A program made the translations under genes and the position numbers. Shown here piece by piece: positions 32,974-41,691 of a stretch of DNA of 64,000 nucleotides. The notes beneath the pieces were generated by a model. The model did not search any database, was not told where the DNA came from, and was given only the letters and a program-made list of their open reading frames with translations. Numbering within the stretch: position 1 is the stretch's first letter; the number at the start of each line of letters is the position of its first letter. This DNA comes from Mycolicibacter sp. MU0083 (GTDB lineage: Bacteria; Actinomycetota; Actinomycetes; Mycobacteriales; Mycobacteriaceae), in NCBI RefSeq assembly GCF_963378075.1, contig NZ_OY726394.1:3596001-3660000 (forward strand). The letters are read 5' to 3'.

Positions 32974-34148
32974 TGGCCGGTCAATTGGCTGCGGTGCTGG
33001 GCACCGGGCAGACGAAGTACGTCGCCAAGCGCCACGACGTATCCATGAACGGCTTGGTGCGTGAGGCTATCGACCGCGCACTGGCCGACTCGGGTTCGAC
33101 GTTCGACGACATCGACGCCGTCGTGGTCGGTAAAGCACCGGACTTCTTCGAGGGCGTCATGATGCCCGAGTTGTTCATGGCCGACGCCATGGGCGCCACC
33201 GGCAAGCCGATGATCCGGGTGCACACCGCAGGCTCGGTGGGCGGCTCGACCGCGATCGTCGCCGCCAGCCTGGTCAAGGCCGGTAAGTACCGGCGAGTGC
33301 TGGCGATGTCCTGGGAGAAGCAGTCGGAGTCCAACGCCATGTGGGCGTTGAGCCTGCCGGTGCCCTTCACCAAGCCGGTCGGCGCCGGTGCCGGCGGCTA
33401 CTTCGCCCCGCACGTGCGCGCCTACATCCGTCGTTCCGGGGCTCCGCTGGACACCGGCGCGATCGTCGCGGTCAAGGACCGGCTCAACGGGGCCCGCAAC
33501 CCGCTGGCTCACCTGCATCAGCCCGACATCACCGTCGAGAAGGTCATGGCGTCCCAAATGCTGTGGGACCCCATCCGTTTCGATGAGACCTGCCCGTCCT
33601 CGGACGGCGCGTGCGCCATCGTGATCGGCGACGAGGAAGCCGCACAGGCCCGGGTCGACGAAGGCCACCCGGTGGCCTGGATCCACGCCACCGCGCTGCG
33701 CACCGAACCGCTGGCCTACTCCGGCCGCGACCAGGTCAACCCGCAGGCCAGTCGAGACGCCGCCGCCGCACTGTGGCGCGACGCCGGCATCACCAGCCCG
33801 ATCGACGAGATCGACGCCGCGGAGATCTACGTGCCGTTCTCCTGGTTCGAGCCGATGTGGCTGGAAAGCCTGGGATTCGCCCCCGAAGGCGAAGGCTGGA
33901 AGCTGACCCAGGCCGGCGAGACCGCGATCGGCGGGAAGATCCCGGTGAACGCCTCCGGTGGGGTGCTGTCGTCCAACCCGATCGGCGCGTCCGGAATGAT
34001 CCGGTTCGCCGAGTCGGCGATCCAGGTGATGGGCAAGGCCGGCGATCACCAGGTGCCGAACGCACGTAAAGCACTGGGCCACGCCTATGGCGGTGGCGCG
34101 CAGTACTTCTCGATGTGGGTCGTCGGCGCCGACAAGCCCGCCAACTGA
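32973..34148 (+). CDS. ltp3: Thiolase-like lipid-transfer protein Ltp3
   Basis: A 391-residue thiolase-fold protein corresponding to Rv3523. ATG 32973 overlaps the ltp4 stop. The N-terminus (AAVLGTGQTKYVAKRHDVSM), the middle (RVHTAGSVGGSTAIVAASLV) and the C-terminal GHAYGGGAQYFSMWVVG are typical. The catalytic Cys position is occupied by TAGSVGG, so condensing activity is unlikely and aldolase or structural partnership with ltp4/DUF35 is preferred. Same KstR-controlled transcript as its upstream neighbours. Confidence 0.87.
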   Translation: MAGQLAAVLGTGQTKYVAKRHDVSMNGLVREAIDRALADSGSTFDDIDAVVVGKAPDFFEGVMMPELFMADAMGATGKPMIRVHTAGSVGGSTAIVAASLVKAGKYRRVLAMSWEKQSESNAMWALSLPVPFTKPVGAGAGGYFAPHVRAYIRRSGAPLDTGAIVAVKDRLNGARNPLAHLHQPDITVEKVMASQMLWDPIRFDETCPSSDGACAIVIGDEEAAQARVDEGHPVAWIHATALRTEPLAYSGRDQVNPQASRDAAAALWRDAGITSPIDEIDAAEIYVPFSWFEPMWLESLGFAPEGEGWKLTQAGETAIGGKIPVNASGGVLSSNPIGASGMIRFAESAIQVMGKAGDHQVPNARKALGHAYGGGAQYFSMWVVGADKPAN

Positions 34149-34161
34149 AAGGACTACCCGC

Positions 34162-34572
34162 ATGAATGCAGATCACCCCGCCCACGTAGCAGGTAAGCGC
34201 TCGCGCGACGCCGTCATCGCCCGCGACAAGGAAGCCTGGCTGGCGGTCTTCGCCGACGACGCGATCGTGCAGGACCCCATCGGGCCGTCGCACTTCGACC
34301 CGGAGGGCAAGGGCCACCGCGGCCGCGACGAGATCTCGGCGTTCTGGGATAAGGCGATCGCGTCCACCGACAAGATCGAGTTCAACTTCTCCGACACCTT
34401 CCAGTGCGGTGACGAGGAAGCCAACACCGGCAACATCACCATCACCATGGGTGGCCACCAGATCGTCACCGAGGGTGTCTTCACCTACCGGGCGAACGAG
34501 AAGGGCGAACTCGTCGCGCTGCGCGCCTACTGGGAGTTGGACCGGGCTGCCAAGACCGCCCGCAAGCTCTGA
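34162..34572 (+). CDS. NTF2/SnoaL-like ketosteroid-isomerase-fold protein
   Basis: A 136-residue protein from ATG 34162 (ribosome site AAAGGA). The NTF2-like pattern is clear: VIARDKEAWLAVFADDAIVQ, DPIGPSHFDPEGKGHRGRDE, and the terminal beta strands (GELVALRAYWELD). Related folds include delta-5-3-ketosteroid isomerase and limonene epoxide hydrolase. As last gene of the DUF35-ltp4-ltp3 unit (13 bp after ltp3) it may isomerise or hydrate a steroid intermediate; the reaction is not proven. Confidence 0.78.
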   Translation: MNADHPAHVAGKRSRDAVIARDKEAWLAVFADDAIVQDPIGPSHFDPEGKGHRGRDEISAFWDKAIASTDKIEFNFSDTFQCGDEEANTGNITITMGGHQIVTEGVFTYRANEKGELVALRAYWELDRAAKTARKL

Positions 34573-34588
34573 TTCGCACCGTCATTCG

Positions 34589-34617
34589 TTGACGGGTGCC
34601 ACCACCCGGAGTAATTT
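34589..34617 (+). promoter_or_regulatory. Candidate SigA-type promoter for the first secreted paralog
   Basis: TTGACG (34589-34594) and TAATTT (34612-34617) are separated by 17 bp, upstream of the gene at 34683. No KstR site is nearby, so this gene is probably regulated apart from the steroid operon before it. Confidence 0.4.
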
Positions 34618-34682
34618 GCGGCGCATAGCCGCGATCAGACAAGGCGACGTGTTCGACGAGCGCTCGCCTCTCCAGGGGGTGG

Positions 34683-35363
34683 ATGATGCGGATCAATGCG
34701 TTGACGGCACTTGCCGGCGCTGCGATGGGGTGCGGCGCCGCACTCGCCGCTCCCGCCGTTGCGGACGTCATCGATGACGCCTGGCCCTACGGCTCGAGCT
34801 ACCCGCTGGCGCTGCCCGGTTTTGCGCTGATCGCCCAGGGGCACGGCACCAACGAGGGTCAGGATGCCTTCGGTCCCGTCACCGATTCGTGGGGCGACTA
34901 CGTGGCCACCCACACCATCGGCGGCAGCGATTCCTGGTACACCGTCCACGACAGGACGTTCATCATCCCGGGCCTCTACACCGATCAGCGCACGGAGGTC
35001 ACAGGCATCGTCGACGACTCGACGGACTATCCCGGCGTGGGAACGATTTTCGACAAGATCGAACTGTTCCGCAGCAACAGCCCCATCGGCGCGATCGACT
35101 GGTTCACCACCACCAGCATCAACGATCCGGATCGGGGATACGCCACGCAGTTCACCCTGACGCCACTGCTGAACAACACCTTTGTATTCACCGACGCCGG
35201 CATCAAGGACGTGATGAGCGGTTTTGGCCAGCAGTTCACGCTGTTCGAGGTCCCCTTCTCCGACACCTCCGGCGCGGGGGGCGCCACGGGCGTCGACGAC
35301 GGGTTTACTCAGCTCATGGCCGAACTGACCGATCCCGCGCTGAATACGACAGACCTGGCGTGA
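34683..35363 (+). CDS. Secreted protein, tandem paralog A
   Basis: A 226-residue exported protein (signal peptide MRINALTALAGAAMGCGAAL, cleaved near AVA). The mature part shares a long pattern with the next gene: DAWPYG, GDYVATHT, SDSWYTVH, IPGLYTDQRTEVTG, YPGVGTIFDK, GYATQFTLTP, and GQQFTLFEVPFSD. Cysteines are absent in the mature part. I do not recognise a family; stretches resemble beta-rich C-terminal regions seen in some mycobacterial surface proteins. It is not in the M. tuberculosis arrangement of this locus. Confidence 0.65.
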   Translation: MMRINALTALAGAAMGCGAALAAPAVADVIDDAWPYGSSYPLALPGFALIAQGHGTNEGQDAFGPVTDSWGDYVATHTIGGSDSWYTVHDRTFIIPGLYTDQRTEVTGIVDDSTDYPGVGTIFDKIELFRSNSPIGAIDWFTTTSINDPDRGYATQFTLTPLLNNTFVFTDAGIKDVMSGFGQQFTLFEVPFSDTSGAGGATGVDDGFTQLMAELTDPALNTTDLA

Positions 35364-35405
35364 GCCCTCGCCCCACGCTCCGCCGCTTCGAACCCTGAAC
35401 CGCCA

Positions 35406-35433
35406 TTGACCTCACATACCGCAAGATGATAAT
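35406..35433 (+). promoter_or_regulatory. Candidate SigA-type promoter for the second secreted paralog
   Basis: TTGACC (35406-35411), 16 bp, then GATAAT (35428-35433), inside an unusually AT-rich 60-bp stretch before the gene at 35477. The -10 is near consensus, so expression independent of the upstream paralog is likely. Confidence 0.6.
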
Positions 35434-35476
35434 TTCCTGAGATTAAAAAGAGCGATTTTTTCTTTCGGGGGTTGTT

Positions 35477-36130
35477 ATGCACGGGGCTCGCATCATGATG
35501 GGGCTGGCCACAGCCGGAATCGCGGTCGCACTCGCCGCCGGCGCCGCCGCCGACGCGATCGAGGACGCCTGGCCTTACGGCACCGGCACGTGGATGAGCT
35601 TGCCCGGCTACATCGACGGAACCTCGTGGACGAACACCGGCGGTGACCAGTTCGGCCCGATCGGCAGTTCGTACGGCGACTACACCGCGACCCATACCGC
35701 CCGAGGTAGCGACGACTGGTACACCGCCCATCGAAGCACTTTCCACGTGCCGTATCTCTACTCGGGCGAGCACACCGAGATCACCGGCCTACTCGACGAC
35801 ACGGCCGGGTACCCCAGCGTGGGAACCGTCGTCGACACCACCACTCTGTTCCAGATCGACACCCATGTCATCGGGCTCATCGACCTGTTCACCAACACCG
35901 TCATCGACGACCCGGAGCTGGGGTACGCCAGCCAGTTCACCATTTGGCCGGTCTTCATCAACACCTTCTTGATCACCGAAGACGGCATGAAGGACGTGGT
36001 GGGCGTCGCCGGGCAGCAGTTCACCCTGTTCGAGATCCCCTTCACCGACGATTCGGGCGGGGCCGACGCCTCAGATGCCGCTGACGGGTTCGCGCAACTG
36101 CTGGCCGAACTCGCGGCCAGCGCGGCTTAA
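35477..36130 (+). CDS. Secreted protein, tandem paralog B
   Basis: A 217-residue exported protein with signal peptide (HGARIMMGLATAGIAVALAA). It aligns with paralog A over its whole length (DAWPYG; GDYTATHTARGSDDWYTAH; YSGEHTEITG; GYASQFTIWP; GQQFTLFEIPFTDDSGG), indicating a tandem duplication followed by divergence. It lacks cysteines in the mature part. Function unknown. Its last 4 bases overlap the convergent gamma-carbonic-anhydrase-like gene. Confidence 0.65.
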   Translation: MHGARIMMGLATAGIAVALAAGAAADAIEDAWPYGTGTWMSLPGYIDGTSWTNTGGDQFGPIGSSYGDYTATHTARGSDDWYTAHRSTFHVPYLYSGEHTEITGLLDDTAGYPSVGTVVDTTTLFQIDTHVIGLIDLFTNTVIDDPELGYASQFTIWPVFINTFLITEDGMKDVVGVAGQQFTLFEIPFTDDSGGADASDAADGFAQLLAELAASAA

Positions 36131-36660
36131 CTCGGCTCGACCGGCGCCAGCCCCTCGCGATAGCGCTGGGCGAGGTTCCGGTAGTACGGGGGGTTGGCGT
36201 TGATCCAGACCTCCGCGCCGGTACCGGCGATCGGCCCCTTGACGACGGCGGGCGCGCCGATCACCAGCACCCCGTCGGGGATCTTGGTGCCGGCCAACAC
36301 CGTCGAGCCCGCCGCGATCAAGGTGCGACTGCCGATCACCGCGCCGTCGAGCACGGTGGCGTGATTGCCGACCAGCGACTCCGCACCGATGTGCGCGCCG
36401 TGAATGAGGCACATGTGGGCGATCGTCGCGCCCGGCCCGATATCCACCGGCACCCCGGGCGGCACATGCAGCACCGAGCCGTCCTGGACGTTCGCACCCT
36501 CCCGCACCACGATGGGCGCGTCGTCGGCTCGCAGGATGGCGCCGAACCAGATCGAGGCACCGGCTTCGACGGTGACGTCGCCGATCAGCGTCGCGGTGGG
36601 AGCGACGAAAGCAGTCGGGGCGATCCGCGGCGAACGTCCGTTGAACGAGAACAGCTGCAT
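36127..36660 (-). CDS. Gamma-carbonic anhydrase-like left-handed beta-helix protein (Rv3525c-like)
   Basis: A 177-residue hexapeptide-repeat protein (RIAPTAFVAPTATLIGDVTV, then regular I/V-G-x-x repeats). Zinc-ligand histidines of gamma-class carbonic anhydrases can be placed in AHMCLIHGAHIG and GNHATVLDG. It corresponds to Rv3525c, next to kshA in the same divergent layout. Carbonic anhydrase activity is not assured, since several family members lack catalytic residues. ATG 36660 is used; an ATG 9 bases upstream is possible. A KstR site lies 69 bp upstream, shared with kshA. Confidence 0.82.
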   Translation of the reverse strand: MQLFSFNGRSPRIAPTAFVAPTATLIGDVTVEAGASIWFGAILRADDAPIVVREGANVQDGSVLHVPPGVPVDIGPGATIAHMCLIHGAHIGAESLVGNHATVLDGAVIGSRTLIAAGSTVLAGTKIPDGVLVIGAPAVVKGPIAGTGAEVWINANPPYYRNLAQRYREGLAPVEPS

Positions 36661-36728
36661 CGTCCACATATACCAGGGACCAAAGACCCGGAACCAGCAG
36701 GTCTTATTGCATAAACAGGCGTCAAAAC

Positions 36729-36742
36729 TGTAACGTGTTCTA
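36729..36742. promoter_or_regulatory. KstR operator, kshA
   Basis: TGTAACGTGTTCTA fits TnnAACnnGTTnnA. It lies 28 bp before the kshA GTG and upstream of the divergent gamma-carbonic-anhydrase-like gene. Confidence 0.87.
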
Positions 36743-36770
36743 GTTAGAAGCAGAGGGTTGGAGGCAACAG

Positions 36771-37943
36771 GTGAGCACTGACAACGCCGACGTAGGCGTC
36801 CGCCACATCGACACGGGCACACTTCCGGACCGCTATGCCCGGGGCTGGCACTGCCTCGGACCGGTGAAGGAGTTCCTGGACGGCAAGCCGCACTCCATCA
36901 ATGCCTTCGGCGCCAAGCTGGTGGTGTTCGGCGATTCCAAGGGCGAGCTGCACGTGCTCGACGCCTACTGCCGGCACATGGGCGGCGACCTCAGCCGCGG
37001 CGAGATCAAGGGCGACGAGATCGCCTGCCCGTTCCACGACTGGCGCTGGGGCGGCGACGGCCGCTGCAAGCTGGTGCCCTACTCCAAGCGGACGCCGCGG
37101 GTGGCGCGCACCCAATCCTTCCCCACCGACGTCCGTGGCGGTCTGCTGTTCATCTACAACGACCCGGAGGGCAACCCGCCGCCCGACGAGGTGCGGATCC
37201 CGGAGATCCCGGAGTGGTCCAGCGGTGAATGGACCGACTGGCGCTGGAACTCCATGGTGATCGACTCCAACTGCCGCGACATCATCGACAACGTCACCGA
37301 CTTCGCGCACTTCTTCTACATCCACTACGGCCTGCCGACGTCGTTCAAGAACGTCTTCGAGGGGCACATCGCCTCGCAGTACCTGCACAACGTCGGCCGC
37401 TCCGACGTGCCCGGCCTGGGTACCAGCTACGGCGGTTCCGAACTGGACTCCGAGGCCTCCTACTTCGGCCCGTCGTTCATGATCAACTGGCTGCACAACA
37501 GCTACGGCGGCTTCAAGGCCGAATCCATCCTGATCAACTGCCACTACCCGATCAGCCAGGACCAGTTCCGGCTGATGTGGGGCGTCATCGTGCAGAAGCC
37601 CAAGGGCCTCGACGACGCCACCACGGAGAAGATCGCCGACGCCATGACCGACGGCGTCAGCAAGGGCTTCCTGCAGGACGTCGAGATCTGGACGCACAAG
37701 AGCCGTATCGAAAACCCGCTGCTGGTCGAGGAAGACGGTGCGGTCTACCAGTTGCGTCGGTGGTACTCGCAGTTCTACGTCGACGCCGCCGACGTCACGC
37801 CGGAGATGACCGACCGCTTCGAGATCGAGATCGACGCCACGGTGGCCAACGAGAAGTGGAACGCCGAGGTCGCCGAGAACCTGCGGTTGCAGGCCGAAGC
37901 GGAGGAGTCCGAGAAGGCCGCCGAAACCGTTAAGGCAGAGTAG
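36771..37943 (+). CDS. kshA: 3-Ketosteroid 9-alpha-hydroxylase oxygenase KshA
   Basis: A 390-residue Rieske oxygenase orthologous to Rv3526. Rieske ligands are C67, H69, C86 and H89 (YCRHMGG; CPFHDW); mononuclear iron ligands lie in NVTDFAHFFYIHYG (H180, H185) plus a downstream Asp. With a separate reductase (KshB, not in this window) it hydroxylates C9 of 3-ketosteroids; combined with KstD this opens ring B. GTG start after GGTTGGAGGCAA. The following small gene begins 10 bp later. Confidence 0.95.
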   Translation: MSTDNADVGVRHIDTGTLPDRYARGWHCLGPVKEFLDGKPHSINAFGAKLVVFGDSKGELHVLDAYCRHMGGDLSRGEIKGDEIACPFHDWRWGGDGRCKLVPYSKRTPRVARTQSFPTDVRGGLLFIYNDPEGNPPPDEVRIPEIPEWSSGEWTDWRWNSMVIDSNCRDIIDNVTDFAHFFYIHYGLPTSFKNVFEGHIASQYLHNVGRSDVPGLGTSYGGSELDSEASYFGPSFMINWLHNSYGGFKAESILINCHYPISQDQFRLMWGVIVQKPKGLDDATTEKIADAMTDGVSKGFLQDVEIWTHKSRIENPLLVEEDGAVYQLRRWYSQFYVDAADVTPEMTDRFEIEIDATVANEKWNAEVAENLRLQAEAEESEKAAETVKAE

Positions 37944-37953
37944 GTCCGGCGCC

Positions 37954-38433
37954 ATGCCCCCCGAGGTGCCCGACGCCGACGACCTGGCTCGGTCGATGCT
38001 GATGCTCTACGGCCCGCACGAGGACCACGACGAGCACGGTGCGCACGGCAGCCGGTCCGACGACGACGGGCCCGATACCCGCTATTCCCGGCAGCCGCTG
38101 TTCCCGGTGGATCCGGAACGTTATGAGGCGCTGCGCGCTGCCACCGAACGGGATACGGATCGCTACCTGCACTCGGGCCTGATGCCGGTGGAGTGCCGGC
38201 ATTGCCGGGCCACCGTCGAGGTCAAGAAGCTGGGACCCGGATACACCTCGGTGCAATGGAATTCGGCGGCGATGCAGCAGTGCGCCTACTTCACCGCCGA
38301 GCGGGAAGCCGGCCACCCCAGCAGTCGCAACCGCGGCTGCCCGAACCTGGGCAAGAGCATCCGGCATGCGGTGGCCGAGGGGCATCTGGAGGCGGTCTCC
38401 AGCGCCCCGCCACCGTGCGACGGAATCGACTGA
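37954..38433 (+). CDS. Small cysteine-containing protein downstream of kshA (Rv3527-like)
   Basis: A 159-residue soluble protein, 10 bp after kshA and probably co-transcribed. The N-terminus is acidic and His-rich (YGPHEDHDEHGAHGSRSDDD); the middle carries CRHCRATVEVKKLGPGYTSV and the end two more cysteines, possibly a metal-binding ribbon. It matches Rv3527 in place and size. A role in iron-sulfur or electron supply to KshA is a guess from context; nothing in the motif proves it. Confidence 0.7.
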   Translation: MPPEVPDADDLARSMLMLYGPHEDHDEHGAHGSRSDDDGPDTRYSRQPLFPVDPERYEALRAATERDTDRYLHSGLMPVECRHCRATVEVKKLGPGYTSVQWNSAAMQQCAYFTAEREAGHPSSRNRGCPNLGKSIRHAVAEGHLEAVSSAPPPCDGID

Positions 38434-38488
38434 GCCAGTTACCGCCCACCGCCCGGCACCAGCGTGCACGGTTGTACGCCTGACCGCG

Positions 38489-38509
38489 GCGTGTCCTGTA
38501 CAGACACGC
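38489..38509. terminator. Hairpin between convergent genes
   Basis: GCGTGTC (38489-38495) and GACACGC (38503-38509) pair around CTGTACA; an outer ACCGCG/CGCGGT pair (38483-38488 and 38515-38520) can extend it. It separates the kshA unit from the convergent sulfotransferase gene. Confidence 0.5.
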
Positions 38510-38537
38510 ACGCTCGCGGTTGGGGGGCCCAGCGGGC

Positions 38538-39683
38538 TCACAGGCCGGCGAAGCGCTCCTTGACCTGCTCGGTGGTCAGGCCGTAATCGGCAAGCGAGTA
38601 CTCGTGTTTCGGCGCGCGCGGCCCGGTCTTGCTGGCCGCGTAATCGTCGGCCATCGCCTGGCGTGCCTCGTCGGAGAGCGCAATTCCGAACCGTTCGTAG
38701 ATGCTCGCGGCGGTGGCCAGCGGGTCCGCGACGAAATCGCGATAGTCGATGTCGCAGAACTGGGCCTGGTCGTACTGCTTGCGCTGGGTGTTGAACAACT
38801 CCAGGCCGCGGGCCCAGGTCTCCATCTCGTCGGCGCCGATCCGCGCGCCCACGAAGGTGTTCGACTGGCCCTCGGTGGTGTGCCGGGCCAACGAGCACAT
38901 CGACGCCAGGATGGTCTCCGCGGGCCGGTGGCACTGCACGATGAGCGCATCGGGGTAGACCGCCATGATCGCGTCGAGGGCGAACAGGTGGCTGGGATTC
39001 TTGAGCACCCAACGCTTCTCCGGCTCGTTGAGGCCGATCAGCTGCAGGTTGCGGCGGTGACGCTGATACGACGGAACCCAGTCTTGCTCGGCGAGCCAGC
39101 GCGAGTAGGTCGGCAGGTGCGCCAGCGTCTCATAGGACACCGAGTGCAGCGACTGGCGCAGCAGCTGCCAGCACTCCTCCAGACCGTCGGCGGTCATGAA
39201 GTGCAGCCCGGTGTAGTCCGGGTTCTCCTGGTGATGCTGCTCGAACTGCGCCTGCATCTGGGTGAAAACCGGGTTGGTGTCCCAGGTTTCGCGCGGCGGG
39301 CGGGGCTGCGGGAACTCGGCCAGCCACATCTCCAAGCCCTGATGCGCCGGGTCGGCCCCCAGCAGGCGGTGCAGCGCGGTGGTTCCGGTGCGCGGCAGCC
39401 CGGTGACGAAGATCGGCCGCTCGATGGCGACGTCGGCGTACCCGGGGTTCGCCTTCCAGCCGGCCTGCGACAGCAGCCGGGCCACCAGCGCACCGCGCAG
39501 GAAGAACCGGTTCATCTTGCTGCCCAGCTCGGTCAGGTCGGCCTCGGTGCGATACGACTCCAGCAGCACGCCGAGTGCTTCGCGGTAGTTGTCGTCGTCG
39601 GGGCCGAAGTCGTCCAGGCCGACCATCTTGGTGGCCGAGGCGTGCAGATCCTCGACGGTTCCGACGTTGGTACGCGCGGTCAT
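38538..39683 (-). CDS. Sulfotransferase-family protein (Rv3529c-like)
   Basis: A 381-residue protein with the PAPS 5'-phosphosulfate loop TGLPRTGTTALHRLL (about 94-108) and a 3'-phosphate element near VQCHRPAETILASM. It corresponds to Rv3529c in the cholesterol locus. It would transfer a sulfuryl group to a hydroxyl of a small molecule, with a steroid or lipid as the natural candidate; the acceptor is unknown. Last gene of a three-gene minus-strand operon, overlapping the SDR gene. Confidence 0.83.
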   Translation of the reverse strand: MTARTNVGTVEDLHASATKMVGLDDFGPDDDNYREALGVLLESYRTEADLTELGSKMNRFFLRGALVARLLSQAGWKANPGYADVAIERPIFVTGLPRTGTTALHRLLGADPAHQGLEMWLAEFPQPRPPRETWDTNPVFTQMQAQFEQHHQENPDYTGLHFMTADGLEECWQLLRQSLHSVSYETLAHLPTYSRWLAEQDWVPSYQRHRRNLQLIGLNEPEKRWVLKNPSHLFALDAIMAVYPDALIVQCHRPAETILASMCSLARHTTEGQSNTFVGARIGADEMETWARGLELFNTQRKQYDQAQFCDIDYRDFVADPLATAASIYERFGIALSDEARQAMADDYAASKTGPRAPKHEYSLADYGLTTEQVKERFAGL

Positions 39684-40471
39684 CAGTTGTGGTACTCCCC
39701 GCAGTTGACGTCCAGGACCTGGCCGCTGATCCCACTGGCCAGATCACTGGCCAGGAACAGCACCGCTGAGGCCACCTCGTCCTCGGTGGGCAGCCGCTTC
39801 AGGTCGGAGTTGGCGGCGGTGGCCGCGTAGATCTGCTCGACGGTGGTGCCGTACTTGCCGGCCTGGTGGGTGAAGTAGCTCTGCAGCGTGTCGCCCCAGA
39901 TGTAGCCGGGCGCAACCGAGTTCACCCGGATGCCCTGCTCTCCGAGCTCGGAGGCCAGCGACTGCGACATCGCCAGCAGCGCGGCCTTGGCCATCTTGTA
40001 GGCGCCGTACTTGGGCTGCGAGTGCCGGATCACCATCGAGTTCAGATTGACGATGGATCCCTTGGCGGCGGCCAGTGCCGGCGTGAAGCCCTGGGTCAGC
40101 CGCAGCGCGCCGAGGCCGCTGAGTTCGATGGCGTCACGGATGTGCTGAAACGTGGTGTCCGCCAGCGGCTTCATCGACGGAACCCGGAAGGCGTTGTTGA
40201 TCAACACGTCGATGTGGTCGTACTCGGCGGTGGCGGTCGCCACCAGGTTGGCGACCTGGTCTTCGTCGGTGATGTCGGTGGGCACCACCAGCGCGCGACG
40301 GCCGGCGTCGCGGACCTGCTTGGCCACCTCCTCGAGGCGGTCGGCACTGCGTGCGGCCAGCACCAGGTCGGCGCCCTCGGCCGCGAAGCGGTTCGCCAGG
40401 GTGCTGCCGAGGCCCGGCCCGACCCCGCTGATCACCACGACTTTGTCCATCAGCATTCCGGTCATGTTCAC
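39683..40471 (-). CDS. Short-chain dehydrogenase/reductase (Rv3530c-like)
   Basis: A 262-residue classical SDR: cofactor motif SGVGPGLGSTLA, the NNAFRV strand, and active-site YGAYKMAK. Counterpart of Rv3530c. It should oxidise or reduce a hydroxyl/keto group with NAD(P). GTG 40471 overlaps the previous stop (GTGA); ATG 40465 is an alternative. Co-translation with the DUF1214 protein and sulfotransferase suggests successive work on one substrate. Confidence 0.85.
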   Translation of the reverse strand: MNMTGMLMDKVVVISGVGPGLGSTLANRFAAEGADLVLAARSADRLEEVAKQVRDAGRRALVVPTDITDEDQVANLVATATAEYDHIDVLINNAFRVPSMKPLADTTFQHIRDAIELSGLGALRLTQGFTPALAAAKGSIVNLNSMVIRHSQPKYGAYKMAKAALLAMSQSLASELGEQGIRVNSVAPGYIWGDTLQSYFTHQAGKYGTTVEQIYAATAANSDLKRLPTEDEVASAVLFLASDLASGISGQVLDVNCGEYHN

Positions 40472-41595
40472 CCCAGCATTCTGTTAGCGATTTGCTGCTG
40501 CCGCAGCGCGATACGGGCCCGCCAGTCTTCCGGCGAGATCTTGTTGTGGTCGTAGAACGGCAGTACGCCCGGCAGTGCCTCGACATCGACGAGCTCGACG
40601 GTCGGGCCGTCGGCCTCGGTCAGTTGCCGCGACACCCGCTGCCAGCGGAACTGCAGGAATCCGCGCCGGTGCCCGAGGGTCTCCACCCAGTTGGTGACGC
40701 CGGGATTCTCGTCGCTGACCACGATCCGAATCTTGCCGTCCGGATCCGCCTGCGCCTGCGTGCCGTTCAACGAGGTCTGGTGGTTGATGTAGTCCAGCGA
40801 GATGTACCAGAGGCTGCCGAGCTGGAAGCCCAGATACGGCGCGTCCGTGACGGGCAGGGTGATCACCAGAGCCTGCCCCGGAGCCAACTCGTAGTGTCCG
40901 GCCGAGGAGTACTGGGTGGCCAGCCCGCCCGGGGTCAGCCGCGGCGCCACCATCGTGTTGACCGGAAGGTTCAGGTAGAACCACTGCGGGAACGCCAGCC
41001 AGGTCTTGACCCGGTTGATCAGTTGCTTTCCGGCTGCCGCATAACGCTTCTCGATCAGCTGCCTGGTCAGCGGCGGCGGCGCGGTGCCCTCGGTGTCGGT
41101 CCGGGCGATCGAGAGTGTGCCGCGACGGGCGGACCAGTCGTTGTAGACTTCGCGCATCACCAGCTGCGCCGGGGTCTTCGACTGGAAGCGCCATTCGAAG
41201 CTGCCGTCGGCCGCGACGTCGAGTTCACGGTCGTCGAACGCGGCTTCACTGGCCGGGACGTTGTCGTCGGTGTATTCGCCGCCGAGCAACTGGAAGCTGA
41301 GATCGGTGGTGGTGCCGCGGGTTCCGCGCACGATGTAGTCGTTGCCGGGCCGCACCACCGTGCCGAAGTACAGGGTGTCGGGGTTGTCCAGGCCCATCTT
41401 GGTGAACGGCCCGGTGCCCGACATCAGGAACGGGTGGTCGCGCTCGCCGTTGAAGGCGGCGTGCACACAGGCTTCGACGCCGCCGGCCAGATACTGCAGG
41501 CCCTCGAGCAGGTCGGCTTCGGTCTCGATGTGCGGAGCCTCGGTCACCAGTTTCTCCGCTTCGGCGATCGCGGCCGAAAGCGGTTCGGAGTACAT
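40468..41595 (-). CDS. DUF1214-type protein (Rv3531c-like)
   Basis: A 375-residue soluble protein from ATG 41595. DUF1214-like features include NPDTLYFGTVVRPGNDYIVR, PVTDAPYLGFQLGSLWYISL and PDGKIRIVVSDENPGVTNWV. Family members occur in lipid-degrading clusters without a known reaction. It heads the operon with the SDR and sulfotransferase genes and is divergent from the IclR gene, across a perfect palindrome. This suggests local control by that regulator instead of KstR, whose site is absent here. Confidence 0.78.
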   Translation of the reverse strand: MYSEPLSAAIAEAEKLVTEAPHIETEADLLEGLQYLAGGVEACVHAAFNGERDHPFLMSGTGPFTKMGLDNPDTLYFGTVVRPGNDYIVRGTRGTTTDLSFQLLGGEYTDDNVPASEAAFDDRELDVAADGSFEWRFQSKTPAQLVMREVYNDWSARRGTLSIARTDTEGTAPPPLTRQLIEKRYAAAGKQLINRVKTWLAFPQWFYLNLPVNTMVAPRLTPGGLATQYSSAGHYELAPGQALVITLPVTDAPYLGFQLGSLWYISLDYINHQTSLNGTQAQADPDGKIRIVVSDENPGVTNWVETLGHRRGFLQFRWQRVSRQLTEADGPTVELVDVEALPGVLPFYDHNKISPEDWRARIALRQQQIANRMLG

Positions 41596-41622
41596 CACTG
41601 CAGCGCCTCCGTGACGGTCAAT

Positions 41623-41640
41623 CGGTCCATAAATGGACCG
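41623..41640. promoter_or_regulatory. Palindromic operator candidate for the IclR regulator
   Basis: CGGTCCAT-AA-ATGGACCG, perfect 8-bp arms with a 2-bp spacer, midway between divergent starts at 41595 and 41692. IclR-family regulators bind such short palindromes; assignment is by position. Confidence 0.65.
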
Positions 41641-41691
41641 CAATGGTAGATATCTCGAACCGACTTTAGTGGGTCGCGGTAGCATGCTGCA

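Noticed and set aside
32373..34163. Minus-strand open frame of 596 codons
   Set aside because: Antisense to ltp4 and ltp3; low-complexity product.
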